Positions 23,991 to 33,900 of a DNA stretch of 54,786 bases are shown here, one piece after another. The stretch lies in IMG/VR virus record IMGVR_UViG_3300021960_000004, positions 1 through 54,786 of that record; one strand, given 5' to 3'. Position 1 is the stretch's first letter, and each line of letters starts with the position of its first letter. The position numbers were made by a program, and so were the translations under genes. The stretch is from a virus. Under the pieces are notes generated by a model. That model was given only the letters and a program-made list of their open reading frames with translations, was not told the origin of the DNA and made no database searches.

Positions 23991-24019
23991 GTTATAGCAT
24001 TTATTGGTATACTTGTCAA
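23991..24019 (-). promoter_or_regulatory. Sigma70 promoter for the ejection-protein operon
   Basis: On the minus strand: TTGACA (24014-24019), a 17-base spacer, TATAAC (23991-23996). The -35 is perfect and the -10 is five of six. It starts about 40 bases upstream of ATG 23950 and would drive the genes from 23950 to 15934 independently of the upstream tail genes. Confidence 0.8.
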
Positions 24020-24032
24020 GTCAAGACAGCGT

Positions 24033-24506
24033 TTACTTTATCTCTTGAGCCAGTATAGCAGCACCCCAGATTAGACCTGCACTACCTAATGCGAAGATAA
24101 CGATAGCAGCTACTATTGTAAGAGCATAAAAGATCTTATCTCTCTTTGCAGCCTCAGCCTCAAGTGCATCCTTGCGTCTTTTACGTGCTCGTGCTTGCTC
24201 ATGTACTACACTCTCCCACATACCTGGAGGTCCATACAGCTGACATATAGAGCGGAGTTCATCTGTAACTTCTTTATGCTTCATCTTTGCTTGAGCAATT
24301 GCAAAGCCTTCTTCTTCTGTAGATGTTAAACGGCCCAGTGGTCCTTTGTGTCTACCCTTCTCTGCAACACCAATCTCTGCTTCAAGATTAGCAAGCTTAC
24401 CAAAAGCAGGCATAAGACTGTTTACATCTTTACCCGCCTTTACTGCACTACTGATACTACCAGCGACTGTACTTACCGCACTTGCAAGAGCTAATACTTC
24501 AATCAT
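24033..24506 (-). CDS. Hypothetical protein with membrane segment
   Basis: A 157-aa protein. The N-terminus is hydrophobic with small residues. A charged helical middle (ARARKRRKDALEAEAAKR) follows, then a strong C-terminal membrane helix (about residues 127-152). Similar proteins occur in marine podoviruses next to tail genes. Possible virion membrane-interacting or lysis accessory protein. Confidence 0.6.
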   Translation of the reverse strand: MIEVLALASAVSTVAGSISSAVKAGKDVNSLMPAFGKLANLEAEIGVAEKGRHKGPLGRLTSTEEEGFAIAQAKMKHKEVTDELRSICQLYGPPGMWESVVHEQARARKRRKDALEAEAAKRDKIFYALTIVAAIVIFALGSAGLIWGAAILAQEIK

Positions 24507-24507
24507 C

Positions 24508-24855
24508 TTACTTAGTCATGTCCCTATGATCTCTGTTGATGTATCGTAGTTCACTCTCCATAACGGCTATGCGTTGCTTAAGCTTATTGATCTCATTAAT
24601 AGCTAAGGTCATAGAGGCAAGCTCATCCCATAACTCTTCTATGTCACTCCATACGTACTGTATCTCTACGCCATTGCTTTCAACGTCACGCTTAAGGTTA
24701 ATGTTATCCTCAATAGCCATACGTGAGCCAAGCTGACTGACAGTCTCCTCTAAGCTTGCAATGGTAGCAGCCTGCTGTGACACCCACCATACACCACCTG
24801 CAAGCTGGACAGCCATAGCTGCAACAAGAGCTATAGGCAGTTTAATGTTTTCCAT
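24508..24855 (-). CDS. Membrane-anchored coiled-coil protein (possible i-spanin)
   Basis: A 115-aa protein. A membrane segment spans residues 5-25 (LPIALVAAMAVQLAGGVWW), followed by a long coiled coil to the end. This is the layout of an Rz-type inner-membrane spanin, but no outer-membrane lipoprotein partner is obvious nearby. A tail chaperone or virion role is also open. Confidence 0.5.
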   Translation of the reverse strand: MENIKLPIALVAAMAVQLAGGVWWVSQQAATIASLEETVSQLGSRMAIEDNINLKRDVESNGVEIQYVWSDIEELWDELASMTLAINEINKLKQRIAVMESELRYINRDHRDMTK

Positions 24856-24869
24856 AGCTTTACTAGCCT

Positions 24870-25043
24870 CTACTTAAACTTAATTTCTATAGGACATACG
24901 TAGTTGTAACTCACTCTGTATACCCTGTCGTACCACGTACCGTTCTTAGTTAATCCACAGTCGTAGTAACAGTACTGAAACAGTCGGTTACCACTCTGTG
25001 TCCAAGCGTGGTTAAATGAAATAAATGCAAGGACACAGAGCAT
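24870..25043 (-). CDS. Small secreted Cys-rich protein
   Basis: A 57-aa ORF. The N-terminus (MLCVLAFISFNHAWT) looks like a short signal peptide cut after Ala13. The mature part is Tyr-rich with three more cysteines (Cys25, Cys29, Cys50), suggesting a disulfide-bonded periplasmic protein. The start is 4 bases after the stop of the upstream gene. There is no clear ribosome site, so translation may be coupled. Confidence 0.5.
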   Translation of the reverse strand: MLCVLAFISFNHAWTQSGNRLFQYCYYDCGLTKNGTWYDRVYRVSYNYVCPIEIKFK

Positions 25044-25047
25044 TACA

Positions 25048-25395
25048 CTAAGGCTTAGTAGGCCAGTCAGACTCTTCTAGGTTAGGCCAGTTCTCATGTG
25101 CTGGTAGGTCACGCAGAGCTTGGCGATAGGTAATCATCTCAGTAGACATAGTAACGTCAGACAACGCAAGATAGTCCGTCTTAGCAAGTAAAGCGTTTCT
25201 GAGGTTACGCATTGAAATACTTTTACGTGCATCTAGTTCTTCTTGAGTAGGTGCATTAGGATCACTAAAAGATGAACCATCATATAACCACCCAATACCC
25301 CCAGAAGTAGCAGCAACAAGGTTAGGTATATCAGAAAGATTGTCTACCTCTACTGTGTTAGTAACAACACCGTTTTCTACAACGTGGGCTTTCAT
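25048..25395 (-). CDS. Tail fibre assembly chaperone-like protein
   Basis: A 115-aa protein. The C-terminal half has RNALLAKTDYLALSD, then TYRQALRDLP, and WPTKP at the end. This pattern is seen in phage tail assembly chaperones (Phage_tail_APC type). It overlaps the adhesin gene by one base, so it probably helps fold or attach that tail-tip protein. Confidence 0.75.
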   Translation of the reverse strand: MKAHVVENGVVTNTVEVDNLSDIPNLVAATSGGIGWLYDGSSFSDPNAPTQEELDARKSISMRNLRNALLAKTDYLALSDVTMSTEMITYRQALRDLPAHENWPNLEESDWPTKP

Positions 25396-26033
25396 TAGAC
25401 GTACTCCTCTACGATTACGATACCAGCACTACCTGCGCCACCTGTGGGGGAGCCAGCTCCGTTCATACCTCCGCCGCCGCCGCCAAAACCAGTAGCAGCT
25501 TGGGCATTACTATTTCGCTGCATAAACGCACCACCAAAACCTAGAAGTGAATTACCGCCCATACCGCCGTTGACTTCGTTGCTGTATTGATCCATACCAC
25601 CACTACCTTTTTGACCAGTAAAGTTTATGTCTCCATTAGAGCCAACACCACCTGCCGCAGCAGTTGGCGATCCGTTAGACCGACTACCACCGTCACCGCC
25701 TGTTGCTTGTAAGTAACTCCCAAAAGACGTAGTGCCGCCAGTACTTCCATCAGCATTAGTACCACTACCTGCGCCACCTGCACCAATAGTTACAGCGACA
25801 GAAGATACGCTCGAAACATCAATTACTTCAATAGACGCTCCGCCACCGCCACCGCCCATTGGGTTATCATTACTGCTATCCCATGCCGATCCACCACCAC
25901 CACCACCAACTACAGTAACCTTTACCTTTGTTACACCTGATGGTTTTGTCCAAGTGCCACTTGAAGTAAACACCTGCATTGATGCAAAGCCACTACTACC
26001 AGCGGTAGCTACTAAATCTGTTAAGTTAGCCAT
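25395..26033 (-). CDS. Glycine-rich tail adhesin
   Basis: A 212-aa protein. The N-terminal beta segment MQVFTSSGTWTKPSGVTKV precedes long Gly-rich runs (GGGGGG at several places). The order FTSSGTWT...VKVTVVGGGGGG is the mark of phage glycine-rich adhesins in which polyglycine II helices hold variable receptor-binding loops. It should sit at the tail-fibre tip and decide host range. Confidence 0.8.
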   Translation of the reverse strand: MANLTDLVATAGSSGFASMQVFTSSGTWTKPSGVTKVKVTVVGGGGGGSAWDSSNDNPMGGGGGGASIEVIDVSSVSSVAVTIGAGGAGSGTNADGSTGGTTSFGSYLQATGGDGGSRSNGSPTAAAGGVGSNGDINFTGQKGSGGMDQYSNEVNGGMGGNSLLGFGGAFMQRNSNAQAATGFGGGGGGMNGAGSPTGGAGSAGIVIVEEYV

Positions 26034-26293
26034 TACTCGCCCTCCTCTTCAAGTGTCGCAGGGTCTACCCAATCAGGATTAGCTGTCCATGTAGTGCCAT
26101 CAAAAGTGTAACGATTACCTGTCCAGTTTTCTGGTGGTGTTACGTTCTCGTGTAACGTTGCATTAACAGCATTCAAGTCACCGATAATAAAGTCAGGCGT
26201 AATGATGTTATCAGGAGACATCACTATTTCTGCTGCATCCTCAAAGACATACTTCGATAGACCTGTTGCTGTTTCTACGATAGTCTTTTTCAT
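26033..26293 (-). CDS. Hypothetical tail-associated protein
   Basis: An 86-aa acidic protein with a GNRYTFDGTTWTANPDW segment. Proteins with a similar F-D-G-x-x-W pattern flank fibre genes in other marine phages. It lies between a fibre gene and the adhesin with one-base overlaps, so it is probably an accessory or chaperone for them. Confidence 0.6.
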   Translation of the reverse strand: MKKTIVETATGLSKYVFEDAAEIVMSPDNIITPDFIIGDLNAVNATLHENVTPPENWTGNRYTFDGTTWTANPDWVDPATLEEEGE

Positions 26294-28617
26294 TAGACCA
26301 AACCTCCTAAGTATTCATTCATCTCACTACCAGTGAGTTTTGTTTTAACTTGTAATTCTGTTGAACTGATAGCTTTACCTATTTTACGCCCGTTGTTAGT
26401 AGTACTAAATGTACCATCGTTAGCTACGAAGTATGATGTGTTTGCCGTAGGGGCGCTTCCTGTGGTGTATTGGAATACGGTATCGTTTGCATTTCCAACA
26501 ACAAACATTTTCACGCCGTTACTACTGAATGCTAACCCTAGTGGAGTAGTCTCTTGCGTGGCAACACTAAAGTTAGTACTGTCGTAAGAGGCTGTGCTTA
26601 TATCATAAGCTGTAGATAAAGAGTATTGGAAAACAGAGTCTTGATTATTAATCAAGATAAATAATTTAGTTCCATCTCCATTAAATGTTATACTATTAGG
26701 ATTTGATCCTTGAGAGGTGACACTTAAACTCTTTCCGCTGTAAGATACTGCACTTAAATCAAAGGCGGTGGCTAAGGTGTATTGATAAAGCGTATTATTA
26801 TTACCCGCCAACACATACATTTTTGTGCCATCTGGGCTAAGAGCAACGTCCTGCCCTCCCGAAACTTGGCTGTAAACAGTATATGAAGAGCTATCAAGGG
26901 AGGCTGTACTTACATCCCATGACGTAGATAAAGAGTAGCTATGCACTCTAGCGAAAGAATTATCTATCACAAACATCTTAGTCCCGTCTGGACTAAAGTG
27001 CATTCCATAAATGATACCAGACAGACCTGTAGTAAAACTAGTACCGCCATAAGATGCTGTGCTTATATCATAAGCGGTAGAAAGGGTGTATTGATAAACT
27101 ACTTTGTCTGTCCAACTTAGAATATACATTATAGTACCGCTTGAGTCAAAGGCAACATCATAAGGTACTGAAACTTGAGAAGAAACACTAAAACTAGATG
27201 AGTCATAACTAGCATTAGCAATGTCGTAACTAGAAAAAGTACCGACATTTACCACCCCGCCAATAATGGTGATCTCACCTGTGGCAGTATCTGCAATATC
27301 TTCCGCTGCTATGCCAATGTAGGATGAGGCGTTGGTTGAAGATGTAGGTTCAAAAACAACAGCAGTCCCGTAATTAGAGTTACCGCTATCTTGATAGGCA
27401 ATAACTATTTTATTAGAGTTACTATCAAAAACAGCAGACGTGTAACTTGTACCAGAACTTTCGAAAACTATAGGTGTACCGAAACTAATAGAAGTACCGC
27501 TTACAGTGCCAATAACAACAGAGCCTGCACTAGAATATGCAATAACTACTTTACTAGAGTTAGCATCAAATGTAGCGGAAATCCATACTGTGTTTGTAGT
27601 TTCAAAAACTACAGGCGTACCGAAACTAACGGAAGTACCACTTACAGTTCCAACAATAGCAGTTCCATAGTTACCGTTTCCAGCATCTTTGTATGCAATA
27701 ACTGCTTTATTAGATGTACTATCAAAAGCAGCCGAGATTTCGTATGAAGCAGCACTTTCAAATACCACAGGAGTTCCATAACTAATGGAAGTACCACTTA
27801 CAGTACCTACTACAGCAGTCCCGTAATTAGAGTTACTGACATCTGTATAGGCAATAACTATTTTATTAGAGTTACTATCTTTAACAGTGGATGTATACGC
27901 TACATAACCACTGTCAAAAACTGCGGGAGTTCCAAAGCTAATAGACGTACCACTTACCGTGGCTACCACAGCCTTCCCGTCATTAGCATTACCTTGATAT
28001 GCAATAATAACTTTGCCTGAACTGCTATCAAAAGTTGAGGAAATATAGTTAGACGCAGAGCTTTCGAAAACTACAGGCGTACCAAAGCTTATCGATGTAC
28101 CACTTACCGTCCCAACAATAGAGGTTCCATAATTAGTGTTACTATCGTCACGATAAGAAGTAACAATCTTATTGGTGTTACTGTCATATGTTGATGAAAT
28201 AAAAGCAGTAAAAGCACTTTTAAAAACTACAGGTGTACCAAAGCTAATACTTGTACCGCTTACAGTCCCTACTACTGCAGTCCCATAATAAGAATTTGCG
28301 GCATCAGTGTAAAAAACAACTACTTTATTGGAAGAAATATCCAGTACGGCTGATACATAGTCAACTCTTGCGCTTTCAAAAACTTCAGGAGTTCCAGCAA
28401 AAGGCGGTGCTTCAGCAACCACACTAACCGTACCATCAGCATTAACCACAACAACATCACCGTTACTAATAGCCCCACTAGCAACAAACTCATGTGTACC
28501 TCCACCGCCTACACCAGCAGCACCTATAGCTGTAGCAGTAGTAGCATCTACAGAAGCAATGTTAGTTAAGCCTCTGCTATTATCTACTACTGTAGTACCT
28601 GCAATCTTTATAGCCAT
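26293..28617 (-). CDS. Beta-propeller tail fibre protein A
   Basis: A 774-aa fibre. A conserved N-terminal cap (residues 1-70) with AIKIAGTTVVD probably attaches it. The first repeat block (about 75-430) has six full copies of GTVSGTSISFGTPVVF plus a partial first and last one, spaced about 50 residues. The second block (about 450-710) has five units of about 47 residues with SPDGTKMYVL and YQYTLSTAYDIS-type motifs. A conserved C-terminal domain holds NNGRKIGKAISSTEL. Each block probably folds as a beta-propeller. It is a paralogue of the next gene (28630-30981). Confidence 0.8.
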   Translation of the reverse strand: MAIKIAGTTVVDNSRGLTNIASVDATTATAIGAAGVGGGGTHEFVASGAISNGDVVVVNADGTVSVVAEAPPFAGTPEVFESARVDYVSAVLDISSNKVVVFYTDAANSYYGTAVVGTVSGTSISFGTPVVFKSAFTAFISSTYDSNTNKIVTSYRDDSNTNYGTSIVGTVSGTSISFGTPVVFESSASNYISSTFDSSSGKVIIAYQGNANDGKAVVATVSGTSISFGTPAVFDSGYVAYTSTVKDSNSNKIVIAYTDVSNSNYGTAVVGTVSGTSISYGTPVVFESAASYEISAAFDSTSNKAVIAYKDAGNGNYGTAIVGTVSGTSVSFGTPVVFETTNTVWISATFDANSSKVVIAYSSAGSVVIGTVSGTSISFGTPIVFESSGTSYTSAVFDSNSNKIVIAYQDSGNSNYGTAVVFEPTSSTNASSYIGIAAEDIADTATGEITIIGGVVNVGTFSSYDIANASYDSSSFSVSSQVSVPYDVAFDSSGTIMYILSWTDKVVYQYTLSTAYDISTASYGGTSFTTGLSGIIYGMHFSPDGTKMFVIDNSFARVHSYSLSTSWDVSTASLDSSSYTVYSQVSGGQDVALSPDGTKMYVLAGNNNTLYQYTLATAFDLSAVSYSGKSLSVTSQGSNPNSITFNGDGTKLFILINNQDSVFQYSLSTAYDISTASYDSTNFSVATQETTPLGLAFSSNGVKMFVVGNANDTVFQYTTGSAPTANTSYFVANDGTFSTTNNGRKIGKAISSTELQVKTKLTGSEMNEYLGGLV

Positions 28618-28629
28618 TAGAGTACCACC

Positions 28630-30981
28630 TTATACCAGAGAGCCAAGATATTCGTTTGTCTCATCGCCAGTCATTGCGCTGTCGATTAGTAACTCTGTTG
28701 TGGAAATACCTCTGCCAATCTTGCGTCCGTTGTTAGTGGTGGTAAGGCTTCCGTCATCCGCTACAAAATGTGAAGCGTTAATAGTGTAACCGCCGAAAGT
28801 GCCTGTGGTGTATTGGTATACGGTGTCGTTGACGTAACCTATTATGTACATCTTAGTGCCGTCAGGTTTAATAAATATACCCTGTGGGCCTGTTTCTTGC
28901 CCAGCAACACTAAACTCTCGAATAAAAGAAGAAGTAGAAATATCCCAAGCTGTACTTAAAGAATACTCGGTTACGTCATCTCCAGAAGAACCAACAACAT
29001 ACATCCTAGTGCCATCAGGTTTAATGGATATACCTGACGCATCATACTCTCGAGAGTAAACAGAATAGTTCTGAGTATAGGAAGAGCTAGAAATATCCCA
29101 AGCTGTACTTAAAGAGTACTCGTTCACATAACCATCAGAAGAGCCAAGAACGTACATCTTAGTGCCATCAGACTTAAAGAACAATCCTTGTGCTACCGAA
29201 ACCTGAGTAGCGACATTGTATGCTTGGAGATAGGAAGCAGTAGAAACATCCCAAGCTGTGCTTAAAGTATACTCATAAACTTGGTCTGTAGCCTGAGCCG
29301 CAATGTACATCTTAGTGCCATCAGGCTTAAAGAATAAGCCGTTAGGGTAAAGCGTTTGACTAGAAACACTAAAGCTCTGAACGTAAGAGGCAGTAGATAC
29401 ATCCCAAGCTGTGCTTAATGAGTATTCATTTACGTCACGCCCAGCGGTGCCGCAGATATACATCTTAGTGCCATCAGGCTTAAAAAATACGTCTTTAGGA
29501 ATTGTTTCCTGCCCACTAACACTAAAGTTAACACTATCGTAACTAGCATTAGCCAAGTCATAACTATTTACAGTTTGCTCATTCACACCACCATCAATAG
29601 TGACAGCACCAGTAGCTGTATCTGAGATGTCCTCTGCTGCTATACCAATGTAGGAGTCTGCGGTGGTTGAGAGAAGAGTATTAATAGTCGCTGCTTTCCC
29701 CGGAAAAGGTGAGGAAGAACCATCTCGCCATCCAATAGCTGTTTTAGTGGCGTTTTCATCATAAACAACAAAACCTCTTTCAGAATAATAGGAAGTACTA
29801 ACAGTAGGGTCTGAAAAAGAAATAGAAGTTCCACTAACCGTACCTGTTGCAAAGTAGCCGTAGGTAGAGTTCTGTGGGTCTCTGTAGTTAAATATTACCT
29901 TACCCAAGTTCACATCATAAGTAGTGTCTAAATACGAAGTTTCACTTGGACCTAAACTTGTACCTAAACCTACAGGGGTGCCAAACGTAATGGAGGTTCC
30001 TGATACAGTCCCCACAGCGGCTGTGATTTTATTTGTACCACCATCATTATAGTATGATGCGACTATCTTTTGATTTACGCTATCGTAGACACAGCTAGGC
30101 TCATCGCCGCTTCCTGTAGAGTCAATTAAGGTAGCACTGCCAAATGAAATAGATGTTCCACTAACAGTCCCAACAATACCATAAGGTCTAAAGGAATTAC
30201 CCCAATCTTGGTATATACAAACTACTTTTTGTGCAGCCGCATGGTATGCCGCACCTGTAGGGTAAGTAGTTCCATTTGAAGAAAAGGCTACTTTTGTTCC
30301 GAAGCTAACAGATGTACCACTTATAGTCGCAACAACGGCTGTACCATAATTATTATTCCCACCATCCCTATAAAAAAGTACCATTTTTTGAGCATTTGCA
30401 TCGTATGCAAGAGAAGGAACATAGGAAGTTCCGCTGGTGTTGTGCTGTACAGGACTACCAAACGATATACTAGTACCGCTTACCGTACCTACGATAGCCC
30501 TGCCATCACTTGATTGACTATATGCAATAAGTACTTTTCCTGCGTTTACATCAAATCCAATAGTCAAATTATCGGTGTATGCCGCATTAAACTCTACAGG
30601 AGTACCAAAAGATATAGACGTGCCGCTTACAGTACCAACAACTGCATCGGCATGGAAACTATCCGTGTGCTTGTTATATGCTACAACTATTTTATTATTA
30701 GTAGAGTCATATGTTGCGACTGATTGATATACACTTGAGCTATATTGAGTAAAGGAATTTGGGCCGGGAGTAGTTTGTGTTATCACACTAACAGTGCCAT
30801 CAGCATTAAGAGTAACAACATCGCCATTAGCAATCGCACCACTGGCTACAAAGTCATGCTCTCCGCCACCACCAACACCTGCAGCACTAATAGCAGCCGC
30901 TGTAGTTGCGTCTACTGTTGCAATGTTAGTAAGACCTCGTGAGTCATCTACTACGGTTGTACCGCCTACTTTAATCGCCAT
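28630..30981 (-). CDS. Beta-propeller tail fibre protein B (paralogue of A)
   Basis: A 783-aa protein with the same order as fibre A: N-terminal cap (AIKVGGTTVVD), six GTVSGTSISFG-type repeats, five KPDGTKMYI-type repeats, and a C-terminal domain with NNGRKIGRGISTTEL. The caps and C-terminal domains are close between the two, while the surface repeats differ strongly. This is what a duplicated receptor-binding protein under diversifying selection looks like. The genes are separated by only 12 bases. Confidence 0.8.
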   Translation of the reverse strand: MAIKVGGTTVVDDSRGLTNIATVDATTAAAISAAGVGGGGEHDFVASGAIANGDVVTLNADGTVSVITQTTPGPNSFTQYSSSVYQSVATYDSTNNKIVVAYNKHTDSFHADAVVGTVSGTSISFGTPVEFNAAYTDNLTIGFDVNAGKVLIAYSQSSDGRAIVGTVSGTSISFGSPVQHNTSGTSYVPSLAYDANAQKMVLFYRDGGNNNYGTAVVATISGTSVSFGTKVAFSSNGTTYPTGAAYHAAAQKVVCIYQDWGNSFRPYGIVGTVSGTSISFGSATLIDSTGSGDEPSCVYDSVNQKIVASYYNDGGTNKITAAVGTVSGTSITFGTPVGLGTSLGPSETSYLDTTYDVNLGKVIFNYRDPQNSTYGYFATGTVSGTSISFSDPTVSTSYYSERGFVVYDENATKTAIGWRDGSSSPFPGKAATINTLLSTTADSYIGIAAEDISDTATGAVTIDGGVNEQTVNSYDLANASYDSVNFSVSGQETIPKDVFFKPDGTKMYICGTAGRDVNEYSLSTAWDVSTASYVQSFSVSSQTLYPNGLFFKPDGTKMYIAAQATDQVYEYTLSTAWDVSTASYLQAYNVATQVSVAQGLFFKSDGTKMYVLGSSDGYVNEYSLSTAWDISSSSYTQNYSVYSREYDASGISIKPDGTRMYVVGSSGDDVTEYSLSTAWDISTSSFIREFSVAGQETGPQGIFIKPDGTKMYIIGYVNDTVYQYTTGTFGGYTINASHFVADDGSLTTTNNGRKIGRGISTTELLIDSAMTGDETNEYLGSLV

Positions 30982-30995
30982 CTTCGTATCCTTTA

Positions 30996-33900
30996 CTAGG
31001 TGATTGTTGCGTTGGAGTTTACGTTGCCTACAACATCAAGGTTGCCTGATGCGTCTAGCTTCATCTTGTTTGAACCGCCTGTAGAGAAGTACAGGGAGCC
31101 ACCACTTTCTGTGACCGTCCAGCCATTGATTGTGAAGCTGTTAGATGCAGCACTGATGTTAAGGCCCGGGATGCGGAAGGCTGTGATGCTGTTGTTACCA
31201 AGGGTGATCTCATTAGACACTGTGGCAGTGGAAGCATCTGAGCCATTGCCGATAACAATGTTGTTAGCCCCCGTAGTCGTAGAGTTACCTGCTTCGTAGC
31301 CTAAAAAGGTATTCCGCCAACCTGTGGTAATACCATAACCAGCGTTCCAACCAACTGCGGTATTTCGGCTATGGTTGCTCCCAGACACACCCCTTAAAGC
31401 ACCCTGACCAATAGCTATGTTGTCACTACCTGTACTATTTGTGCCCATAGCTTGAGAGCCTAATGCTATATTGCTACTCCCAGTGGTGTTATCATTCATA
31501 GCTCTTTCACCTACGGCAACATTGTAGCCGCCAGTAGTATTGGAACTACCAGATTGATAGCCCCCAAAGAAGTTTCTGTCTCCTGTGCTAATAGCATAAC
31601 CAGCTTGATAACCAATAGCAGTGTTGTAGCTGTGAGAGGTACCAGCCGAACCTAGAAGAGCTTGATATCCAAAGGCTGAGTTATTAATACCTGTTAGGTT
31701 ACGATAAAGAGACTGCATACCGACAGCTACGTTATTATTACCCGAAGTGTTAAACCTCATCGTGAGGCCACCTAGGGCTACGTTGCTCGAGCCTGTAGTA
31801 TCAGCCGCTGCTTCTGTACCAATAGCTACGTTGTAAGTGCCTGTTTGGTTGTCTTGTAGTGCATCTCTACCACCAGCAAAATTGTTAGAGCCTGTAGTGT
31901 TATTAAAGCCTGCGTTAGTTCCGATAAAAGAGTTTGATTCGCCTGTATTAGTGTTGTAACCAGTACCCCTTCCAATAAACGTGTTTTGAGAGGCCGTAGT
32001 AACAGAACGCCCTGACTCTGCACCGACAAATACACTTGAGTTAGTAAAGTATGTACTAGCAGAAGTACCCGCATTATAACCTAAAAACACATTTTCGTAT
32101 GCAGTTGTTGCTGATGCACCTGCACTATGCCCTAAAGCAGTGTTTTTATTAGAAGAACCATCATCGTTAGCTAAGGCGTTAGGGCCAAGACCAACAGAGT
32201 AATTTGAGTAGTAACCATCACTGAGATCATTAATACCACCACTGAAGTTAAACGTGATAGTCTCATTACCTGATTGATCTGTAGTAAAGTCACCACCGCC
32301 AGACAGGGCTGTGCCAGCACTCAGTGTGATTGTAGCATCGTTAGGAGGCGTGAGTGTAGCGAAGCTAGTGTTACCTGAACCGTCTGTCTTTAGGAACTGT
32401 CCTGTTGTACCATCTGTAGCTGTGTAAGTAACTGCACCTGCAGAAACTGTACCAGTAATATCAATAGCACCTGTACCTGTGATGTCAGAACCGTTAAGGT
32501 CAAGATCACCACCAAGCTGAGGTGTAGTATCTTCAAGTACATTCGCTAGAAGTGAGCCTGCAGTGAAGCTACCCTGTTGCCAATTACTACCATCCCAAAC
32601 ATACAGTTCATCACTTGTAGAGTTCCAGTACAAAGCACCAGTTACAAGCGCATCACCATCGTTGTCTGTAGTAGGAGCAGAAGCCTTAGCACCCAAGTAA
32701 CGATCATCAAAGTCGTCATAAGATGCAGCGGCTGCGGCGGCAGAGTTACCTGCGTTAGTCTCACTTGTTGCGGCATTAGTCTCAGAAGTAGCGGCAGCGG
32801 AAGCACTAGCAGCGGCACTCGTAGCTGAACCAAGGATGCCATCAACGTAACCTTTGCGTGTAAGATCATCAGCAGCAGTAGGTGTGGCTGTTGAGGTAGC
32901 CTTGTTGCCACCCAGTACAATGTTACCTGTCATCGTACCACCAGACAGGTTCAGCTTAGTAGCATCCTGCGTATCAGTGTACGATTTAGTTGCAGCATCT
33001 TGCGCTGCAGTAGGATCACCCAAGCCAGTAACCTTAGATGTACCCATAGCAATAGCACCCGACATGGTTCCACCAGACAGGTTAAGTTTGAGTGCATCTT
33101 GTGTGTCTACATAACCCTTACGAGTAAGCGTATCATCTGTAGCTGGGGTTGCAGTTGAGGTAACCTTATTAGAACCGAGTGACAGATCACCTGTCATTGT
33201 ATCGCCCGTTTTATCTACTTTAAGGGCGTCCTGCGTATCGACATAACCTTTACGGGTTAATGTATCATCAGTAGCAGGTGTTGCCGTCGAGGTGGCTTTG
33301 TTTGCACCAAGGGAAATATCCCCAGACATAGTGCCGCCAGCCAGAGGCAATTTAGTTGCGATTGAATTGGTGATTGTAGTTGAGAAGTTGGCATCGTCAT
33401 TAATAGCTGCTGCAAGCTCATTCAGCGTGTCTAATGCACCCGGGGCAGCATCAATAACTGCAGAGACTTCGGCATCAACATAAGCCTTGTTTGCTGCATC
33501 TGTGGCGGCTGTAGGCGTTCCAACCCCAGTGACTTTGTTGCTACCCATAGCAAGGTCGCCAGACATCGTGCCGCCGGAAAGGTTTAACTTCAACGCATCG
33601 GCTGTATCGACGTATGCTTTAGTTGCTGCGTCAGAAGAGGCGCTGGGCGTACCAAGACCAGTAACGGTATTGCCACCCATAGTGATGTCACCAGACATCG
33701 TACCACCAGCTTTGTCCAGCTTGAGGGCATCCGCTGTGTCAGTGTAGCTCTTCGTAGCGGCATGTTGTGGTGCTGTAGGATCACTGACGTTAAGCAATGC
33801 TGTGCTTGTGAAGTCTACAGTACCGTTGACTACAAGGTCATTCAGAGTTGTTGTACCTGTAGAAGCTGTAACATTACCTGTCAGGTCACCTGTTACATCT

